This document shows, piece by piece, positions 18,116-27,249 of a DNA stretch of 64,000 bases (the first letter of the stretch is position 1; every line of letters begins with the position of its first letter). The translations under genes and the position numbers were made by a program. This DNA comes from Streptomyces sp. NBC_00704 (GTDB lineage Bacteria > Actinomycetota > Actinomycetes > Streptomycetales > Streptomycetaceae): contig NZ_CP109000.1 of NCBI RefSeq assembly GCF_036226605.1, positions 992,001 through 1,056,000 on the forward strand, given 5' to 3'. Under the pieces are notes generated by a model. It was not told the DNA's origin. It made no database searches and was given only the letters and a program-made list of their open reading frames with translations.

Positions 18116-19570
18116 CTACATGTAGTGGGCGTAGCGGGTGGCGACAGCCTGGTCGGGCGGGCAGAAGCGCAGGACGGATTTGACCTGGTTGGCCGTGCGC
18201 AGGGTGACGGGCAGGCGGCCGTCGAGGCGGGTCTGGTTCCAGTTCATCTTGGTCAGGGCGAGGACTTCGGCTGCCAGTTCGCGGGGGTTGCGGGTGGGGG
18301 TCACGGGCCTGATGCCGATCGGGCGCGGAATGTACATGCCGGGGTAGGTTCGGTAGAACTCGATGCTGCCGGTGGCGTACAGCGCGAGTTCGCGTTCGCC
18401 GAGGGTGACGAGGGTGCCGCGCAGGGGCGGTGCGTCTCCGGGACGGAAGGCTGCGGCTCCTTCGCTGCTGGTGATCCAGCTCATCTCCAGCGTGTCGATG
18501 AACCGTTCGTCCGCGGCGTCTTGGAAGCCGCCTGCCTCGTCGTCGGTGAAGGCCGAGGTCTTGTGCAGCACGATGCGCGCGGGTGCGGTGTGGTGCTCGC
18601 GCCGGTAGGCGCCCAGGGCGTGGACCAGGAGGGCGTGCGCGTCGGCGCGGACCAGGTGGGGCTGGCGGTCGGTGCGGCTGATCCTCGCCGGCCCTCCGCG
18701 CACGATCACGCCGTCCCCGCGTTCGTTGAATACCTGCGCGACGGAGGTGCTCAGAGAGCTCCCGTCGTCGCTGCGGTAGAAGGCGACACCGACGTAGCAG
18801 GTCGTGAGGTCAGCGGGACTGCGCAGGAGGCGCCACGGGACTCCACCGGCCTTGTAGTAAAGGGCGACGTGCAGGTTCCAGGCCCGGCTGGCCTCGTCCT
18901 GGCGACTGTGGCCCTCGGGAGGCCGGGTGGCTTCCTCCCAGGTGCTGCGTCGGATGATCTGGATGGGCTGGCGCAGGTGCAGCAGCCGGGCTTTGAGCAG
19001 GTCGTGGAAGTTGGCGAACGGAGCCGGGGGCGGCTCGTCGAGCGTGTCCCGGGCTGGAAGCTTGTCGGCCTCCTTCGGGCCGCGGGCTGATCGGCTGGCG
19101 GTGTCGATGAGCTGCTCGGGTCTGGCGACCAGGAGGACGTCGACACGGTTCTCGTCAGCCAGGGTCCTGATCTCTTCCGCGTAAATGCTCACGGCCTTGG
19201 TCAGGGCTGCCGGCTGGCCGGCGGTCTCGATGGCGCGCAGGTCGCGGCTGCTGATCGCCCGCGTGTTGCGGTCGCTGAAGACAAGGGTGGTGTGCAGACC
19301 GCGGTCGGTGTCGCAGCCGGGGAATTCCGGGAAGAGATGCGGGTACTTCTCGTCCTTGGCCGCTATGGGTTCCCGGCAGCGCTCTAGCCATTGGCGCAGC
19401 CCGTCGAGTTGGTCCGCAGGACCGACAAGGCCGACGCGGATCGCCCTGGGCGCGTCGGCCACGCCGAGATCAGCGGGACCGTAGTTCGTGATCCCGAACC
19501 GTGGATCGATGTGCCGGGCCGCTCCCCCGAATTCCAGTTCTGGTTCGTCAAGGATCACCGAGCTGATCAC
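18116..19570 (-). CDS. Short prokaryotic Argonaute (MID-PIWI), catalytically inactive
   Basis: A 484-residue MID-PIWI protein of the short pAgo type. The MID half contains NYGPADLG...IRVGLVGPADQLDGLRQWL and HLFPEFPGC, hallmarks of short pAgos. The PIWI half contains TCYVGVAFYRS, where active Argonautes have the first catalytic Asp and this protein has Ala. It ends RTANQVKSVLRF...RYAHYM, the usual hydrophobic-aromatic C-terminus. The family binds a small RNA guide to detect target DNA and activates a partner effector. The GTG at 19,570 is chosen because GTGA overlaps the stop of the upstream DUF4365-APAZ gene and gives a family-typical length. The frame stays open to 20,242, but that extension overlaps the partner gene and is low-complexity. 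Confidence 0.9.
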   Translation of the reverse strand: MISSVILDEPELEFGGAARHIDPRFGITNYGPADLGVADAPRAIRVGLVGPADQLDGLRQWLERCREPIAAKDEKYPHLFPEFPGCDTDRGLHTTLVFSDRNTRAISSRDLRAIETAGQPAALTKAVSIYAEEIRTLADENRVDVLLVARPEQLIDTASRSARGPKEADKLPARDTLDEPPPAPFANFHDLLKARLLHLRQPIQIIRRSTWEEATRPPEGHSRQDEASRAWNLHVALYYKAGGVPWRLLRSPADLTTCYVGVAFYRSDDGSSLSTSVAQVFNERGDGVIVRGGPARISRTDRQPHLVRADAHALLVHALGAYRREHHTAPARIVLHKTSAFTDDEAGGFQDAADERFIDTLEMSWITSSEGAAAFRPGDAPPLRGTLVTLGERELALYATGSIEFYRTYPGMYIPRPIGIRPVTPTRNPRELAAEVLALTKMNWNQTRLDGRLPVTLRTANQVKSVLRFCPPDQAVATRYAHYM

Positions 19571-21057
19571 CGGCCTCGCCTCGCACCGCTCGCCCGTCCC
19601 TGACGGGGCGTCCGCAGTCCTGCAGACCTGGCTTTGCTTCCAGGGCTTCTTCGCCGAGGAGCACCCTCGTCGCTCTCGCCGTCCTGGAGCAGGCTGAGGA
19701 GATCCTGGGTGTCCGCATCCGCGGCAGCCAGTACAGCGTCCAGACTTTCCTGCCCTCCGGCGGACGGGTCCTGGTCGTCCTCGGGTGTGGCCCCGGACGG
19801 CGCCGGCCCCCACAACAGGTCGTCGATACCGCGCTCGACCGTCATGGTGGCCAGCTCGCCGAACTGGACGGGCCGTGCTTCCGTGAACAAGTCGGCCTCC
19901 TGGCGCAGGTAGTTGGCCCACATGCGGGTCCAGCCTCGGACCGCCGGATGCCGGTCGAGACGTTTGATCCCCGCCAGGAGCCGGTCGGCGAAAGGGTATT
20001 CGGTGTACCCGTCGGTGGTGAAGCAGTAGTCCGGTTCCAGCTGGCAGTACCAGACACCGTCCAGGCGCCGGAATCTCATGCGCAGTGCAGCGTGGTGGTA
20101 GTAGCCGACGCGCTGTGGGTCGGACTTCGAGGTGTGCGGACCGAACACGGTCCGGCCGCGTGATCCGGGTCCCTTGCCCGCCTTGCGAGGCCCCAGGTGC
20201 GAGGTCGCGCGAAAGTGCATGTGCTTGCGGTCCTTGTGCCACCGCAGTTCCGGATAGGAGCCCTGAACGGTCCGGGAGAGCAGGTCAGCGAAGCGGTGCT
20301 GGGTGTCGAGGTCGTCGCTGTCCGCCCACTCTCTGGTCTCGTGCCGCTCGGGATCTCCGTCGCAGAGCACCCGCAAAGGCGAGTCCCGCAGGTCGTGGAA
20401 CGACAGGACCAGGTTGTCCCGCAGGATCCAGCCGGACTCACGCCGGCCCTGCGTCTCCAGTGCGCCACCGGCCGCGCGGTAGTCAGTGAAGGTCGTCGGG
20501 GCCAGATGCACGGTCGGCGGCATCTCGATGACGGGCAGCAGGTTCGTGGTCAGCACTTCGGTGATCGACGCGGGCCGCAGGTACAGGCCCGTCGTCCGCG
20601 GCATCGCCAAGCGCAGCAGTGCCTGGGCGGCGTCCCGGTCGAAGCGCTGGGTGTGCTTGTCGATGTCCACGCGGCGGGCAGCACGGCTGACCGCGTCCGG
20701 GAACGCCGCCTTGACCTCCACCCACCACGCCTCATGACTCTCGGGGTGGGAAAAGACCAGGATGACCGGCGAGTTACCGGACAGCCAGTGATCAAGATCG
20801 CGCTGGTCGCAGAGATAGTGGAAGCCGTCGTCCGTCTCGCCAGAGAAACGCCGGTCCTGCGCCTTGCTCTGGACCAGCAGGGTCAGGTTCAGCACGGCGC
20901 GGCTGTCGGGGTCGACCAGATCGATGTGTCCGTCGATGCCGTGATCGACGCGCCGGGGATGGAAGAGGTGGCCCATCTCCAGGCAGCGTCGCTCGATCAG
21001 GGCGATGCCCTTCTCACCGATGAACGTCTGGCGCGTCACCGTCTTGCGATCAGCCAT
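19567..21057 (-). CDS. DUF4365-APAZ effector nuclease of short-Argonaute (SPARDA-like) system
   Basis: A 496-residue protein. Residues ~8-160 form a DUF4365 domain: RQTFIGEKGIALIERR, then VDHGIDGHIDLVD (D38, D42) and LLVQSKAQ (Q63-x-K65). The D...(E/Q)xK arrangement fits a PD-(D/E)XK nuclease core. The region from ~170 to 420 matches the position and composition of an APAZ domain, which replaces the N/PAZ part of long Argonautes and docks the short pAgo. The tail is acidic then Arg-rich. AAGGAGG lies 9-15 bases before the ATG at 21,057, so that start is preferred to the one eight codons upstream. With the following pAgo gene (GTGA overlap) this is the two-component layout of SPARDA, where target recognition unleashes collateral DNase/RNase activity. 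Confidence 0.85.
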   Translation of the reverse strand: MADRKTVTRQTFIGEKGIALIERRCLEMGHLFHPRRVDHGIDGHIDLVDPDSRAVLNLTLLVQSKAQDRRFSGETDDGFHYLCDQRDLDHWLSGNSPVILVFSHPESHEAWWVEVKAAFPDAVSRAARRVDIDKHTQRFDRDAAQALLRLAMPRTTGLYLRPASITEVLTTNLLPVIEMPPTVHLAPTTFTDYRAAGGALETQGRRESGWILRDNLVLSFHDLRDSPLRVLCDGDPERHETREWADSDDLDTQHRFADLLSRTVQGSYPELRWHKDRKHMHFRATSHLGPRKAGKGPGSRGRTVFGPHTSKSDPQRVGYYHHAALRMRFRRLDGVWYCQLEPDYCFTTDGYTEYPFADRLLAGIKRLDRHPAVRGWTRMWANYLRQEADLFTEARPVQFGELATMTVERGIDDLLWGPAPSGATPEDDQDPSAGGQESLDAVLAAADADTQDLLSLLQDGESDEGAPRRRSPGSKARSAGLRTPRQGRASGARRGR

Positions 21058-21698
21058 CGCCTCATCCTCCTTGCTGGACACGACCCGTCGGCAAGTAGCC
21101 GGCCGAGGTGCTCATTCAGGGTATGCGGCACCACTGACAGTCAGGCCCGACCGCATCCAGCGCTCCGCTGACGATCAGGCGTGGCGATGCCTGTGCCAAG
21201 ACGACTTTCGAGATCGTCACCAACGACGAAAGCGAATGAGCGGCACCGGGCTGCACCAACTCGGCGTATCGGCTACTCGAACTTTGGGATGCGATTTCGC
21301 AGGTCAGCGACATGGTGAAATTCATACACTGAACCCGATTCGACCATCCGCCCACGGGCCTGCCGCCGGAGGCACTCGAACCTCTCTCCACGGCTTACTG
21401 CACCCGACTCAGACTCGAAGAGCCCCCTGGCGCGCGTCGACGCTGGCCAACTCAGCGAGGCGGTGTCGCCCGGGCTGTGCACGGGGAACGCGCTGGTGGT
21501 GACGCTGCTGGTGCAGCTCGGGGTGGTGGCGGTGACGAGGCTGCTGAATCTGCGGCTGCCCCGGTTGGCCAGCTGAGACGCGGATGCTCGGCCGGAACCT
21601 GAGCGGGGCAGGTCGCGCTCGGTACGGCAGCAGGGCCCGGGCCACGTGTCGCGGTCCGGACCCTGCCCCGTGCGGTGCCGCCCTGCGGTGGCGGTGCG
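21058..21698. other. Intergenic region with a possible 3' gene remnant
   Basis: This stretch separates the short-Argonaute operon from DUF6243 and must hold the promoter of the former. On the plus strand, 21,436-21,576 reads in one frame as a short leucine/valine-rich C-terminus (LVVTLLVQLGVVAVTRLLNL...LAS, stop at 21,574-21,576) that has no start or body. It looks like the severed end of a membrane protein gene and may mark an insertion boundary. Nothing else convincing is seen. Confidence 0.3.
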
Positions 21699-21908
21699 TC
21701 AGCTCTGTGCGGTGTTGTCGCCGGTCTGCCCGGCACCCTCGGCTGTGCCGGCCTTTTCGCGCATCTTGCGCACCAGCTCCGCCTTCTGGTCGGCGGCACC
21801 CTGGCGGTCGAGGTTGCGGTGCGGACCGTTGTTCTGCCGTTCGGCGCGGGACAGCTTCTTGCGCTGGCCGCCGCCCATGCCCACGGGGTTGTTGATGTTC
21901 TTGCTCAC
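21699..21908 (-). CDS. DUF6243 family small protein
   Basis: A 69-residue basic protein starting (M/V)SKNINNPVGMGGGQRKKLS, which matches the highly conserved DUF6243 family found across Streptomyces. The function is unknown. The GTG start at 21,908 has GGGAG about 10 bases upstream. Its strong sequence conservation suggests a chromosomal gene trapped in or flanking the island rather than a defence component. Confidence 0.85.
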   Translation of the reverse strand: MSKNINNPVGMGGGQRKKLSRAERQNNGPHRNLDRQGAADQKAELVRKMREKAGTAEGAGQTGDNTAQS

Positions 21909-22326
21909 GGGTTCTCCCGGAATGTTGTGAAGTGATCTACGGATTCATCGGTGGGGAACGGCACAGCGACGTCGAAGGACGTCAGCAGGGGCCCATCACG
22001 CACTCACTCGTAAATCGGCGTCTGGAAGAACATGAGCAAGACGTTACCTGGTCCCGTCGGCTCCGCATACCAAGTTTTTCGCCGTCCCGGCGTCGGCCGG
22101 GCCTTCGGTGAGCCAGGGGCAGCCGTTTCCTGAAAGAGCCAGCGGGGGCTCTGCAGCGCCATTCCTGTCACGCCCTTGCCAGCCTGAAGCGGAGCGAAGA
22201 ACGTGGCCCGGCTCGCGTTACGGGCTCACGAATACGGCTGCTTGGCCTGTGCTTCCGCAGGCCCATCGGTGACTTGCTCAATGAGCCGTCGCCGATCCTT
22301 CGGCCCGGAGGCGTAGGCATCCATGC
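21909..22326. other. Intergenic region without recognisable gene
   Basis: About 420 bases with no convincing open frame, RNA or repeat. An AT-richer patch near 22,060-22,080 lies upstream of the leftward DUF6243 gene and could include its promoter. This is not resolved by eye. Confidence 0.3.
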
Positions 22327-22629
22327 CTACGGCGGCCAAGGGAAAAGGGGATCGGTCTCGAGATCGCCGTGCAGGCGCAGCAGTACATGGTCGTCACCGA
22401 CCTGGCAGTCGGTGTACGGAAGGGTGTGCAGCAGGCGGGCGAAATCGTCGCAAGCCGCCCGGACGTCCACCCTGTCGAGGCCGAGCCAGAGGTGCAGCGT
22501 GCCGTCCTGAACCGTCAGCTCGACGTCGATGCGGGCATCGGTCGCCTCGACGGCTTCGCCGCCCCACTTCAGGGTCTCGTCCAGCGCGCCGAGGTGGATG
22601 GGGAGCGGGCGGAAGACCTCCTGACGCAT
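22327..22629 (-). CDS. Small hypothetical protein
   Basis: A 100-residue acidic protein (MRQEVFRPLPIHLGALDETL, then DARIDVELTVQDGTLHLWLG) with normal Streptomyces codon bias and an alternating hydrophobic pattern typical of an alpha/beta fold. No family is recognised. The ATG at 22,629 is the only in-frame start close to the conserved-looking part, and it has no clear ribosome site. The frame remains open upstream to 22,779, so the true start or completeness is uncertain. It lies about 300 bases downstream of gajB on the same strand and might be a trailing gene of the Gabija operon. Confidence 0.45.
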   Translation of the reverse strand: MRQEVFRPLPIHLGALDETLKWGGEAVEATDARIDVELTVQDGTLHLWLGLDRVDVRAACDDFARLLHTLPYTDCQVGDDHVLLRLHGDLETDPLFPWPP

Positions 22630-22945
22630 GTCGTCGCGGACCGTGACGCCGGTGGCCGGGACCCGAGTGCTGTCCGTCGCGGTGGTGACGATCAGCCCGG
22701 AAGGCGAACGGTCCGGAGAGTTCTCGACCCTGCTCAACCCTGGATGCGGCCCGGGGCCGGTCGAGATACACGGGCTCACGGCTGAGCGACTGCGGGGCGC
22801 TCCGACCTTCGCCCACTTCCTCCCTGATCTTTGGCGGCTGGGAGCTGCCCGAGGTCGTCATGAGGCGATCGCATCCGGGCGACCAGCAACCCAGGGCATC
22901 CCTTGTTGGGGTTGGCCCGGGGATCCGTCCGGCCTGCATCGTCCC

Positions 22946-24760
22946 TCATTCGCCACCCACCACCGTATCCCCGTCGAACCGCAGCAACGTGATCCGCGAC
23001 TCGCCGACCCACTCCCGAAGGGTGTCCAGTGCAGCGGGCTCAAGTTTCGTGGTGAAGAGGATGGCCAGATGCTCTCTGGCCCGTGAGCATGCCACGTAGA
23101 AGAGGTTGCGTGCCCTGATAAACGCCTCCAGTTCCTTGTCCATCAGTTCGTCGCGCCGGGAGAAGTTAGCCAGCATCTCGGGGATCTGGAAGCGGGAGTG
23201 TCCCTTGCTGACCACGGCGAGAACCCGGTTGAACTCCAGTCCCTTGACTCCGTGTTGTGTGGCGAAGGGCGTGCCGCCGCCGAGGTGCTCGCTCAACGCC
23301 AGCAACTCCGCGTACGGCACCTGGCGCAGTTGTTGGTACTCCTTCGACCGCGCCGCCGCCCGGGCTTCGGCCTTATCGTCACTCACAGCCTGCGGGTCGG
23401 TGCCGGATAGTGACACGGCCTTCCGGTGACGCTCGCGCACCTTCCCCAGGCCGTCGAAGAGCTGCTGCTCAAGACAGAGGTCGAGGACGTCGCCGACCGT
23501 GCCCGTCTTGCGGGCCTCCCCCAGTTTCGTCAGGAACGCCATCCATTCCTGCTTGTCGGCCGACGAGTTGATGGGTGGGCGGCCACGGGGGTCGAGTGCG
23601 TCGAACATCGCGCCGTAGCGCTTGTTCCGGTGGTGGAGCAGGGCCGGTTCCAGCGTGTCCATGAAGAAGGCCATGGCGTGGTCCTCCTTCCTCACGTAGG
23701 AATCGTTACGCCGAAAGGCCCCGTGGAGCTTCTGATATCCCAGTTCGCCGGCGATCGTCTCGTGCGTGAGCATGAGGATCTTCGTGCTGGGCTCCTCCGC
23801 CCGCCCCTGGGCATCGTGACCGGATGCCCCGGTGCTCCATAACCGGTCGCGGACGTCGTCCAGTACCCATTTCCGAGCCGCGTGGGCCGCGTCCCAGCCG
23901 AGCTGACCCTTCCGGTGGTGGGTGAGCCTCGTCCCGGCCCATTCGTTGGTGTGATAGACGGCGACGGTGCCCTCGCCAACTCCTGACGCCATGGTCTGCG
24001 TCAATTCGGGACGCATCGTGTTCAGGAGGTTCACGACGGCGCGCTGCGAGCGCCGATTGCGCCGTCTGAAGACCGATGTCGGGCGGGCGTCCTCAAGTGC
24101 CCCGCACGCGTTGTCGTAGATCTGCTGCCAATGGTCCCCGAAGAAGCCGCAGAGGGGGCCGCGCGCAGTGGCCTCATCGCCCGGCGTGCCCAGCATGGCC
24201 TCCGCCAGACCGGCGGGGGTGTCCTGGTACTCGTCCACGAAGACGATCGGGAACCGGTCGGCAGCCAGAGCCCGGAACTTGGGAAGGGCGAAAAACGCCC
24301 TCGCGAGGACGGGCAGATCGTTGTGACCCAACTGCACCCGACGGCTGTCGTGGTCCACCTTCTGGAAGCCGGTGCTGTACTCGACGGTGTAGCCGTCCAG
24401 TGAGGTGTGGCCCTCCATCTTCGACAGCATGAGGTCCAGCTCGACGATGTGGCGCAACAGGTGCTTGCCGAAAGGGGAGAGCAGCTGCCACAGGAAACCA
24501 TGGATGGTTTCGGCGAACACGTACGGGCTGCGGTCGGTACGGCTGATGATCTCGTCGCGGGCGACATTGGTGTAGGTGACGCAGGCGATGCGCTGGTGGG
24601 GCCGCGGGAGGTAGCGGGGGCGGTCAGCCAGGATGCTCTGGAGCGCCTCGATCAGTGAGCTGGTCTTGCCCGCACCGGCACCGGCCTCCACCTTGAAGTG
24701 ACGGCCCGCTTGGAGAGCCGTCAGGATCGCGTGCGTGACATCTTCCGCCTCCGTCGTCAC
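22946..24760 (-). CDS. gajB: Gabija GajB, UvrD/Rep-like helicase
   Basis: A 604-residue superfamily 1A helicase. Walker A EAGAGAGKTSSLIEAL lies near residue 25, Walker B with the Q-motif-like VFVDEYQDTPAG near 170, then FFGDHWQQIYD, and the motif V/VI region THGVKGLEFNRVL and VACSRAREHLAIL at the C-terminus. GajB is the helicase partner of the OLD-type nuclease GajA. It senses DNA ends and activates or cooperates in degrading phage DNA. The GTG start at 24,760 overlaps the gajA stop (GTGA), with AAGGCGG just upstream. An in-frame ATG upstream at 24,805 would overlap gajA by 49 bases and is less likely. At ~600 residues it is slightly longer than the founding GajB. Confidence 0.85.
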   Translation of the reverse strand: MTTEAEDVTHAILTALQAGRHFKVEAGAGAGKTSSLIEALQSILADRPRYLPRPHQRIACVTYTNVARDEIISRTDRSPYVFAETIHGFLWQLLSPFGKHLLRHIVELDLMLSKMEGHTSLDGYTVEYSTGFQKVDHDSRRVQLGHNDLPVLARAFFALPKFRALAADRFPIVFVDEYQDTPAGLAEAMLGTPGDEATARGPLCGFFGDHWQQIYDNACGALEDARPTSVFRRRNRRSQRAVVNLLNTMRPELTQTMASGVGEGTVAVYHTNEWAGTRLTHHRKGQLGWDAAHAARKWVLDDVRDRLWSTGASGHDAQGRAEEPSTKILMLTHETIAGELGYQKLHGAFRRNDSYVRKEDHAMAFFMDTLEPALLHHRNKRYGAMFDALDPRGRPPINSSADKQEWMAFLTKLGEARKTGTVGDVLDLCLEQQLFDGLGKVRERHRKAVSLSGTDPQAVSDDKAEARAAARSKEYQQLRQVPYAELLALSEHLGGGTPFATQHGVKGLEFNRVLAVVSKGHSRFQIPEMLANFSRRDELMDKELEAFIRARNLFYVACSRAREHLAILFTTKLEPAALDTLREWVGESRITLLRFDGDTVVGGE

Positions 24761-26919
24761 TGGACGTCCGCCTTCGTCGCCGTCCCGTCCTGTGCCATGA
24801 GCCACTCGAGGCCGCGCCTGATGTACTTCGGGACCTGCCAGTCGTGGTCTCCGAGGACATGGTCGAGGGCGAAGTCGACCTTGCTGTGCCTGGTCTCTAC
24901 GCTGCTACGGGCCTGTTGTTCCAGTTCCTCGGCGGGAGCGGCACCCGTGGAAATACCGAACAGGGCCCGGTTGGCCAGCGCGAAGGCGTCCTCGAAAGTG
25001 CGGCCGCACGGACCGCCGGGCTCCTCCGGCACCTGGTAGGCGAGGCACATGCTGCCGCCGGCGATCGGCGGGTCCGTCTCGGCCCGCTGCAGCAGCTCGG
25101 CCACCGTGATGTCGGACATCTCGGGGGACCACGCCCTGATGGACTGGTTGGACGTGCGTCCGGATTCGGACACCAGACATTTGCGAATCTTGGGCTCACT
25201 GTCGTCGACGGGATCAAGATCCGTGATGATCAGGGCTGGGATCCCGAGGACCTTCAGCAGCGGATAGAACCTGTGGGCATGCGCCCCGCCGACCTCCATC
25301 AAGGTCACGTACTGGTGCTGGGGCGTCTCTTCGGGCCTCCTCGCCGCCAGCTTCTCCTCCGCAGCCGGGACGAAGATACGCTCGCTGGCGCCCTCGACGA
25401 GGATGGCCTTGTCCGCGAAGTAGAGGTCGGCCCGGGTGAGGGTCAGGTACTTGCGGAGGAACCTCTCGTCGCCGGTCACCTGGGACAGGTCCTTGATGAC
25501 GGTGCGAGCCGGCCCCGGCTCGCTTCCGCTCTCCACGGTGTCCTCCTCCTTCCGGAAGTACCGGATGTCGGAGAAGTGTCCCCGGTTGGCCACGTGTGCC
25601 GAGTGGGTGGTCACCACGAACTGAGCGTTCCACCGGGGGCTGCTGTCGATTGCGGTGCTGCTCTCCTCGACCGCTCCCTTTTGCCCGGGCATCGTCGCTC
25701 TCATCTGCGCGTCGATCCGAGGGAACAGATTGACGGAGTACGTGAGTCGCTGGATGAACGCCTCCTGCATCTGCGGATGCAGATGGGCCTCCGGTTCCTC
25801 CAGGAAGACGAGATGGATCCCCGACTCCGGAGAGGTCGCCGTGTGATCGCGGTAGCAGGTGAAGAGCCTGAGCAGAATCATCACCAAGTTCCGCGTACCG
25901 AGGCCGTTGTACGACTCCGGGAACCGCACACCGGCCACTCCCGGATAGTGAATGCGCGCGAAGTTCCTGAGCAGCCTCTTGGAGTCCAGCCGGGCGGCCG
26001 TGACGAACTCCTGGTTGGCCAGACCTGGATAGCCGAATGCCTTCAACGTCGGCGCCACCCGTTCGCGGACCTTCTGGAGGCTGCAGTCGAGACTGCCGGA
26101 GGTGTCCACGAGTGTCCTGTCGATGTTCGCGGCGAGCTCCTCCAGCCACGTCGCGTTCTGACTCTTCTCCGCCGCGGTCAGCAGTTGCTCGAAGACCGCT
26201 CCGATTGGTGCGGCATGCCCGTCGCTCTCGTCGTCCAGCCCTCGCTGCGCCTCGACGAAGTCCACCCTCACCAGGGTGCGCACATCCGCGAGGTCGACCG
26301 GTCGGACGTTCGCCTCATCGGTCGGGTCGACCGCCATCACCGACATCTCGAAGTGCTTCGGGATACCTCTGCCCAGCTGCTCAAGCGTGGCCGTGGCATC
26401 CGGCCCCGCCGGCACGCCGCCGAAGAACTCCTTCAGGGCACCGTCCCCCAACGCGAAGGCGAACCTGATCACCACCTCGGAGCAGTCGGGGTCAAGGTCC
26501 ACCACGAAGGGGGCCAGGGGTCCGTACTGGCCGCAGTCCTTGTCGTAGGAGATGTGGAGGGTGAGGGTGATTGCCGGAACCGTGTCGCGCGCCTGCTCCG
26601 CCTCACCCGAGGCGAAGAGGCGATGGGCGGCGAGGAACTCCTCGTAGCAGTCGGCGGAGAAGTCCTCGATGCGCAGCGCGGCCTTCTTCCTCGCCACGAA
26701 GAATTCGAACAGTTTTGCCAGCGAGGTCTTTCCCGTGTTGTTGCGGCCGACGCACAGTGTCACCTTGTCCGTGAAGGAAAGCTCGGTTCTGCGGAGCAGC
26801 CGGAAGTTGCGGATGACCGCCTTGGTGAGCCGGGGCGGCACCGGGACTACGGTCCCGTGTGGTTCGGCGGAGCCGTCTCGCGGGCCTGGGATGGCACGCG
26901 GATCACTGGGCTGGGTCAT
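24757..26919 (-). CDS. gajA: Gabija GajA, OLD-family ATPase-TOPRIM endonuclease
   Basis: A 720-residue protein with an ABC-type ATPase followed by TOPRIM. Walker A VGRNNTGKTSLAKLFEF lies near residue 58, the Walker B region VFLEEPEAHLHPQMQEAF near 368, and TTHSAHVANRG near 430. The TOPRIM glutamate segment AILVEGASERIFVP lies near 505 and the DxD segment IITDLDPVDD near 563. OLD nucleases next to a UvrD helicase are class 2, the Gabija arrangement; GajA is a sequence-specific nickase held off by cellular nucleotides. The ATG at 26,919 has AAGGAG five bases away. The longer frame starting at 27,009 lacks a ribosome site and is Pro/Cys-rich. Confidence 0.87.
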   Translation of the reverse strand: MTQPSDPRAIPGPRDGSAEPHGTVVPVPPRLTKAVIRNFRLLRRTELSFTDKVTLCVGRNNTGKTSLAKLFEFFVARKKAALRIEDFSADCYEEFLAAHRLFASGEAEQARDTVPAITLTLHISYDKDCGQYGPLAPFVVDLDPDCSEVVIRFAFALGDGALKEFFGGVPAGPDATATLEQLGRGIPKHFEMSVMAVDPTDEANVRPVDLADVRTLVRVDFVEAQRGLDDESDGHAAPIGAVFEQLLTAAEKSQNATWLEELAANIDRTLVDTSGSLDCSLQKVRERVAPTLKAFGYPGLANQEFVTAARLDSKRLLRNFARIHYPGVAGVRFPESYNGLGTRNLVMILLRLFTCYRDHTATSPESGIHLVFLEEPEAHLHPQMQEAFIQRLTYSVNLFPRIDAQMRATMPGQKGAVEESSTAIDSSPRWNAQFVVTTHSAHVANRGHFSDIRYFRKEEDTVESGSEPGPARTVIKDLSQVTGDERFLRKYLTLTRADLYFADKAILVEGASERIFVPAAEEKLAARRPEETPQHQYVTLMEVGGAHAHRFYPLLKVLGIPALIITDLDPVDDSEPKIRKCLVSESGRTSNQSIRAWSPEMSDITVAELLQRAETDPPIAGGSMCLAYQVPEEPGGPCGRTFEDAFALANRALFGISTGAAPAEELEQQARSSVETRHSKVDFALDHVLGDHDWQVPKYIRRGLEWLMAQDGTATKADVQ

Positions 26920-27249
26920 CGCGGCTCCTTGCTGCGCTCGTACACACCCTGGGACGCCCGGCGGGAACACACAGCAGGGGAAGCCACAAGCCCCATGAGA
27001 TGCCGTCACCCCCTCAGGATCTGGAGCCGCATCTTGTCACCATAATTCTCTAAATGCACAGCGGTCGCATTTGATTCAGTTTCGGTCGCCTATCGATCTG
27101 AATTCACTCCCGAATGTTCGACATACGGCACCCGTGCGGCCACCACCTCATAGGCCGACGGACCGGGTGAGGGATGGCCATGTACGAGGCGCACAGCCTG
27201 ACCGGTGCTCAGCGAAGGCGTTGCGCCAGGAGCGGTGAATGGGTCCGCA
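26920..27249. promoter_or_regulatory. AT-rich intergenic region upstream of gajA
   Basis: No gene is seen. The segment around 27,030-27,125 is markedly AT-richer than its surroundings (TAATTCTCTAAATGC, TTTGATTCAG, GATCTGAATTCAC) and lies just upstream of gajA in its direction of transcription. It most likely contains the Gabija promoter. No exact -10/-35 pair is claimed. Confidence 0.4.

Noticed and set aside
18125..19090. 321-codon plus-strand frame antisense to the Argonaute
   Set aside because: Shadow frame; the opposite strand has MID-PIWI motifs.
18116..20242. 708-residue version of the Argonaute
   Set aside because: The extra 224 residues overlap the partner nuclease gene and are Arg/Pro-rich; GTG 19,570 with GTGA overlap fits short pAgo length.
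24844..27045. 733-codon plus-strand frame antisense to gajA
   Set aside because: Third-position GC pattern and motif evidence support the minus strand; the translation has no motif.
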